From assembly GCF_009870125.1 (NCBI RefSeq), contig NC_046683.1, positions 10,230,001 through 10,294,000 on the forward strand: a DNA stretch of 64,000 bases. The letters run 5' to 3'. Position 1 is the stretch's first letter; the number at the start of each line of letters is the position of its first letter. Both the position numbers and the translations under genes were made by a program. The notes under the pieces were generated by a model. The model did no database searches. It was not told the origin of the DNA and saw nothing but the letters and a program-made list of their open reading frames with translations. The DNA is from Drosophila pseudoobscura. Lineage: Eukaryota > Arthropoda > Insecta > Diptera > Drosophilidae. This document shows positions 58,501 through 64,000 of the stretch, in pieces.

Positions 58501-61500
58501 CCTGGCCCGCAGGATGGGGCATGGGGTTGTCTAGGATACACAAGCTCTGAGGCAGATTAAGGGTCTTACAACATCATTTGCACAAACAACAACCGAACAA
58601 CCGAATAACCGAAGAGCAAATACAACACAAAAACAACCCTCCCCCAAAGGTCAATGAGTGGGAAACTTTGATTCCGATTTTGATTCCGTTACGGATACCG
58701 TTCTTGATTACGGATTCTGATTCTGGGATTCCGTGATGCCCCGCGATGCCAAGTGGATTGAGAATAACTTAATTGAAACCCACCCGCCCCTGTGTGGCGG
58801 CAAACGACTCCCCCACGAAAAAGGGCAAATCCCAAAACTCTTTTTCTCAAGCTCTCTCTCTCTCTCTCCCTCGCTCTCTCTCTGGAGGGGTAACAAACGT
58901 AAATCTCATTATCGATAACGTGATAATCGCCTGATAATCGGCCATGTTATCATCATCATCATCATCTACTGCCCTCGGAGAAAAGCGGCAGCGGCAGCGA
59001 CCAGCCCGAAAATTGTAGTTGGATCAGCATCAGCATCAAGGGAACATTTTCCAATGAAATCCTAGAGCGCATCATAAACTCATAATCACCTTTAGAAAAA
59101 AGGGTTCAGTTTCTGGTTCAGGTTCGGGCTTTAGCTTCAGTTTCGGCGAGAGGTTAGGTCAGGTTCGTCCTGCATCTACTTCAGGTCAGATTTTGTTATT
59201 TGGAAGGTCCTGTGGGTTTAATCTTTTGGTTGAAGTTAAGGTGGCATTTGCAGCCTCCTCTTCAGCCTCAACTTCGATGGCACTTGAGCGTTATCTGTAG
59301 CCCAGAGGTTAATTTTAGTTTCTCTGATTTCATTTGATAACTATAGATATCATTTCGGGAACAGCTGGAGTTTTAGTTTACTTTGGACCAAAAGCTTTCA
59401 ACAGAGAGATAGAGAGAGAGAGGTCTGTCGCGGCACACGGGCCTCAACACCCAGATACCCGATACCAGAGTACCTGGTCAGTTCTTAAACTTTAACCCCA
59501 GTAAACACTCTGGTCTGGTCTGGTCTGGTCTGCTGTGTGGCACCTTAAGTGGTAACTTGTGCCCAGTTTCATCTGCGGCTCAGCTCGTGATCATGATGCT
59601 CATCTATAGCTTCTCAGGTCAGACGCCCTGTGCCGTGAGCCACAGACAGGCATGGGTCGGGGCGGTGTTCGGGCCGGGTCAGGATGAGTGGTGCGTTTGG
59701 CCGAGATTAAATTCTGGCTGGCTGGCCGGCTGGCTGGCTCTCTCGCCCGCTCGCATTTGTATTGTTTCCCCGCGCTATAGGACAACAATGAAGGCGATTA
59801 AAGGCGTTTTATCCTGCTAACCGCAGCACTGTCCGCGTCCACGTCGACGTCCACGTTCATGTCCAAGTCCGTGTCCCAAGTCCCCAGTCCTGGCAACGGC
59901 ATGCGGTTAATCCTTTAGCCATGTCGCACGCGAGGCGAGGCGAGGCTAGGTCGAGGGCGGAGGACGGAGGACGCTGCAAAGGACTCCTGTCCTTCTCTGG
60001 CTGGCGGCAGGTACTTGTACTCAAGTCGAGGCATTACCCAAAAACTTGTGCAGCTTACGCGAAAGTCCTTTGCCTGCTAGTCGTCGTCGTCGTCCTTTGC
60101 CTGAGGAGCGTCGTGTGCGCGATGCGGCCCGGCTCGGCCACTTTGCGGTTTCGAGCGCTTAACCGCATCATAAAACCATCAAAAAGTATAAAAGTAAACC
60201 ATTATCATCATCAAGCCACGCACAACGGTGGTCTCTCAGTGCCTCTGCCTGTGCCTCATCTATCCCGCTGGGCTGGCTCTCTCGGCGGTTCCTCCCCCGG
60301 CCACCAGCTGCATTGATCCTTTTGGGCCTAAACAGAGGCCTGCTCGTTTTAATGAAAGAAAGAAATGCGAACCGAACCCGCCGCCTGATCTGCTCTCGAT
60401 CTGAATTCCCTTCCATGGCATGGCATGGCACTTGCCTTTCATCCTTTCATCCAATCCATTCCACAGCCACTTTTGCTGCCACCTTTGCTGCCCCTTTTTT
60501 CCTTCAGTTATTCCAATAATTCCCTTCTCTTCAGCCCAAGGCTTTTGGGCTTCTGTTTTTCATCGGTTTTTGGGCTTCTGTTTAGTCTGTCCTCTGTCTG
60601 TTCTCATTCTCATTCTCCTTTTCCTTGGACTCTCATCTCTTGATCTCTTGACATTTATATTGATTTAAACTGGTTTCATTTTGGGATTAGAATGTTTGAT
60701 GTATTGTTCGGGGCTCGTGATTAATATACTACTTTCCACATTGATATTTCCATTCATTTCGATGGGAGGAAGCGAAAACATTTATTCATTTATGGGGAGA
60801 ACCAGTCAAAGGTTATTTAAAATCATGGAAATTGTTAATGATGGTCTAGATTCTTGGGAAAAACTATCCAACTATTAGCTAAACATATCTTTCAGATGTT
60901 ATGGAAGGAATATCTTAGATTTGAAATGCTGAAAGCCCCTTTGATTCTCTATAGAGAGATGAACTGTGTTTTGCAATTCTACAAATAGAATCCTAGAAGA
61001 GGAAACTTCAGAGAATTGTGGCACGGATTGTGGTATGTCCATGGAATGTGCAACATTTTCTTTTTAATCTGAAGCGCACTCTATTTTTGTTCCTTGAGTG
61101 GATGGATGTCGTAAAGTCCATGTGGATGGATTATTTGCTTTCGCAATATCATTATGAATATATGTACATATATATATATATATATATTTATTGTAATATA
61201 AACCCTACCAATCTCTCCCTTTCTCACTCTCTCTTGCGTTTTGCGAAGAGGATTTTGATGGAGCCGTTTGCCGTTGCCGTTGCTGTTGCCTGGTTACGAT
61301 TGCTGGCAGCTTAATCAGGCTATTTATGCCACGCCCACACTTGTGGAGAGGGGGTCCCGAGGCCCATATACACCACCCACTCGCACACACATACGCCTCC
61401 TACATGCCCCTCCTGGAGGCCGGCAGGCCGCTGCCTGTGGAAGACAAAAAAAAGACAACGGCTCACAGGGGCTAATGAAATTTACTGGCCCACGGATAGA

Positions 61501-64000
61501 AGAGTAGAATAGAGTAGAGTAGAGCCTTGTGCCCCAGGCGGCATGGCAGCATGCCACGCGCCTACGACAGCGTGGCCTAATGAATGTGCCACTGCCAGTT
61601 GCAAGGCAATAAAAAATCAGCCAAACGAATTGTCGTTAATCAGCCAGCAGCACGGCACCTACAAAAAAGCACACAAAAAAATACAACAAAAAAGAAAAAA
61701 AAAAAAGAAAAAAAGAACCACGCAGCACGAAGCACATAAAATGAAATGAAATCCAAGCAAAGTTTCCTTCTCCTGAGAGAAAAACCTGAACCTGAAACCC
61801 ACACCGAACCGAACGAACACCCACATGCACAGCCCGGCAGCCCAGCAGCACAGCAGTGGATGCCACAAGCTGTCCCTGCCACTGCCACTGGCACTGCCAC
61901 ATCTCCCCGCCCACACATAGACACCCCCCGCAACCCTGCCCCCTCCCCCGCACATCCACATCCACACGATCCACACACAAAGCAATCAAAACTGTCGCCT
62001 ATGAAAAATGTTCGGGGCAAATGGCGGCGAACTTTTCGAAAAAAATACTGCAAAAAAAAACACAACAAAAATACCACAAATCTATATATGTATGTAGGTA
62101 CGTGTGCTATATATTTGTTCGTGTGCGAGTGCAATCTTTGTTTGAGAATTTTCATTTTCCAATCATTTGTTTTGTGAGCATGTTTTTGGTATACCCTGTA
62201 CCGAGGGCATGCAGATTATATAGGCCATCTCTGGATGATGTTTGGCTGCAGAGGAACCTGTAATAAACATCAGATATGTAGATGAAGAAGGACCTTCTTT
62301 ATGGCAGAAACTACCCATAGAAACAGATAACTATAATATATCGCAGATCCCGGATTACTTCATAGAAGAGTATCTACATGTGCACTTCTTAATCGTTCTA
62401 TTGTCACATTTAAAGCTATACTCTGGCTTAAAAGTACACTGAAAAATGTATATGATATGAATCGATATCTGGGCTGCTGGGGTTCAAGATCAGGATCACC
62501 CTGCTGGTGATTGAGCTGCTCGCTGCCATCAAACGCAAAGGAACTGCGACAGCGATGGAACGGGGAGGCATGGGTGGAGCAATTTCTTTTAATATCACAA
62601 CAATTTACCTCTAAGATTTCTAGGTCTCTGATGCCATGCTTAAATTCTTAGCCAAAAATGTATTTGATTTTTCTTTCGATGGTTAATTAAAAATGCATAT
62701 CCATTGGCATTTTATTTCGTTTAAAATTTAATTTGTTTTTCCATTTGTCGCCCTCTTCTTTCAAAACATTTTAAAGTTTCCAATAAATTTTCACATTTTT
62801 TTGTTTGTGGCAAGGGGGCGCTGTTTGCCCCGAACTGTATGCTAAGCTGCGATAACTGTATTCCCAGCCATCCCGCACTTTCGAAAACAGCCCGCCTTTT
62901 GGAGGAGGGGTAGGGTAATTGCCCCATGTTGCATCTACACATCAATTAGCCGCAACAATTTCATTTGCCAGCCTGAAAATGAAAATGAGAAAATTGCGAA
63001 AGGCAAAAAAACAGCAAAGTTTTAACAAGAAAAATCCATAAAATATTTGTGCAACACCACCCACCCCACCACCCCCCAGTGAGTTGGGGTGGGAGGGGGA
63101 AACAACTGTCGTCAGCTATTTTCAAATTGTCATAAAAATTTGATAAGGTTTTTTTCGCTGAACTGTATATTTTTTTTCTTTTTTTTTGTGGTTGTTGTTT
63201 GTTTTCCTGCGTCAGCTGAGAAAAAAGCTGAGCAAAAAAGAACCGATATGGTTTTTGTTGGTCTTTGGTTGGTCGCTTGGCTATCATTCATGATTGAGCT
63301 GCAAATCAGGATTCACAATGAAGGAAATGGGATAATTTAGCGGGAGGGTTTGCTCTGTTTTCATCAATAATTCTCTCTTTTTTGACTCTCAGTCATCATT
63401 AAAACAGACTTAGATCTCAAGTCCAGCCCGCACTCCTCATTACCAAAATTATCCTGCGGGCGGTACCCTTTCTGGCAGGCTCCTTTCTTGGCAAGGCCAT
63501 AAACCCTTTCGAGAGCACATGATGCATCATTATTGAAACCAAATCGAATTAAATCGGAGTTTCAAATTCCTCGGCTGTTTGCTTGAGTGAATGATAATTG
63601 AACAATAGAGGGCCAGAGCCGGCCCCCCACCGCCTGCCTGTCGTTGTTCGGGTTTTTTCTTGCGCTCTCTCTCTCTCTCACTCTGCATGACAATTTTTGA
63701 CCAACGTCCTTTGCAGCGCCCTTCCCCCACGCCCCACAAGCAGCCCCACCATTCTTCAGGCGTCTATTTCTCGTCCTCTGGCTGGCTTGCTTTTGGTAAC
63801 AAATTTCAGCGCTGTCTTACGCTTTTCCTCCGCTCTGGCGGTGTTTTGGGTTTGCTGTCATTTTCATTAAAATTTCATTGCTGGCGCGCGCAAAACTACC
63901 AAAAGGAACCAATTTTTCTTCTTTTTTCTCTACTTTCTGTTGTTGTTGTTGTTTGTGTGGAAACAAAGTTGTTGAACCGACTGCCAGGCCTGGGTCGAGG
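55569..64000. other. Gene-poor region to the right edge
   Basis: No supportable gene. It includes G-rich (56557-56580), GAC (57073-57091), CT (about 58851-58880), TCTGG (about 59511-59530), TA (about 61168-61188) and poly-T/poly-A stretches. Open frames such as 59921-60316 and 61640-62155 show no domain. Confidence 0.45.

Overview
The window is Drosophila nuclear DNA. The few genes have short introns with GT/AG junctions. Drosophila core-promoter motifs occur at gene starts (DRE, Ohler motif 1, TATA plus initiator). The long non-coding tracts are rich in GA/CT, CA, GAC, CCCAGC and poly-G/poly-T runs, and there are DINE-1-like repeats. The best-matching relatives of the homeobox, Ppt1, carbonic anhydrase and Rubicon genes are, from memory, X-linked in D. 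melanogaster (around 7F-8A), so this is probably an X-chromosome segment. The repeat content would fit the obscura group, but that placement is inference.

Layout from left to right. 1-1602 (minus) is most of a GH20 beta-N-acetylhexosaminidase, cut by the left edge. 2.0-3.0 kb (minus) holds two tandem copies of a very short two-exon gene for a secreted peptide: one intact with a clean TATA/initiator promoter, the other with a lost ATG and a compressed promoter. 3.2-3.7 kb is a DINE-1-like element. 4.8-5.4 kb has ambiguous open frames on both strands. 5.4-20.8 kb is non-coding DNA with a minisatellite interrupted by a possible Tc1-like end (10.7-11.0 kb), a decayed non-LTR retrotransposon with RNase H motifs (12.9-14.1 kb) and a complete 202-bp hAT-type MITE with an 8-bp target duplication (18.16-18.36 kb). 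21.2-22.3 kb (plus) is a paired-like homeobox gene resembling CG11294. 24.4-24.6 kb (minus) is a probable hAT transposase fragment. 24.8-26.0 kb (plus) is Ppt1, with a DRE just upstream. 26.7-27.6 kb (minus) is an alpha-carbonic anhydrase (CAH9-like). Immediately upstream on the same strand is an unassigned 82-codon exon-like frame. 33.8-36.6 kb (minus) is Rubicon, flanked on both sides by clusters of a diverged repeat of about 228 bp. 55.36-55.51 kb (minus) is a 49-residue membrane micropeptide gene with a motif-1-like promoter.

The remainder, especially 37.5-64 kb, is gene-poor and simple-repeat-rich. It looks like cis-regulatory or intronic DNA of a large gene lying mostly outside the window. 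I found no convincing tRNA, rRNA, miRNA or CRISPR feature.

Functionally the genes are independent. Hexosaminidase and Ppt1 are lysosomal/secretory hydrolases, Rubicon regulates autophagy and endosome maturation, the carbonic anhydrase appears cytosolic, and the homeobox gene encodes a transcription factor. Points most worth following up are the tandem secreted-peptide genes, the 49-aa micropeptide gene, the hAT MITE, and the repeat clusters around Rubicon.
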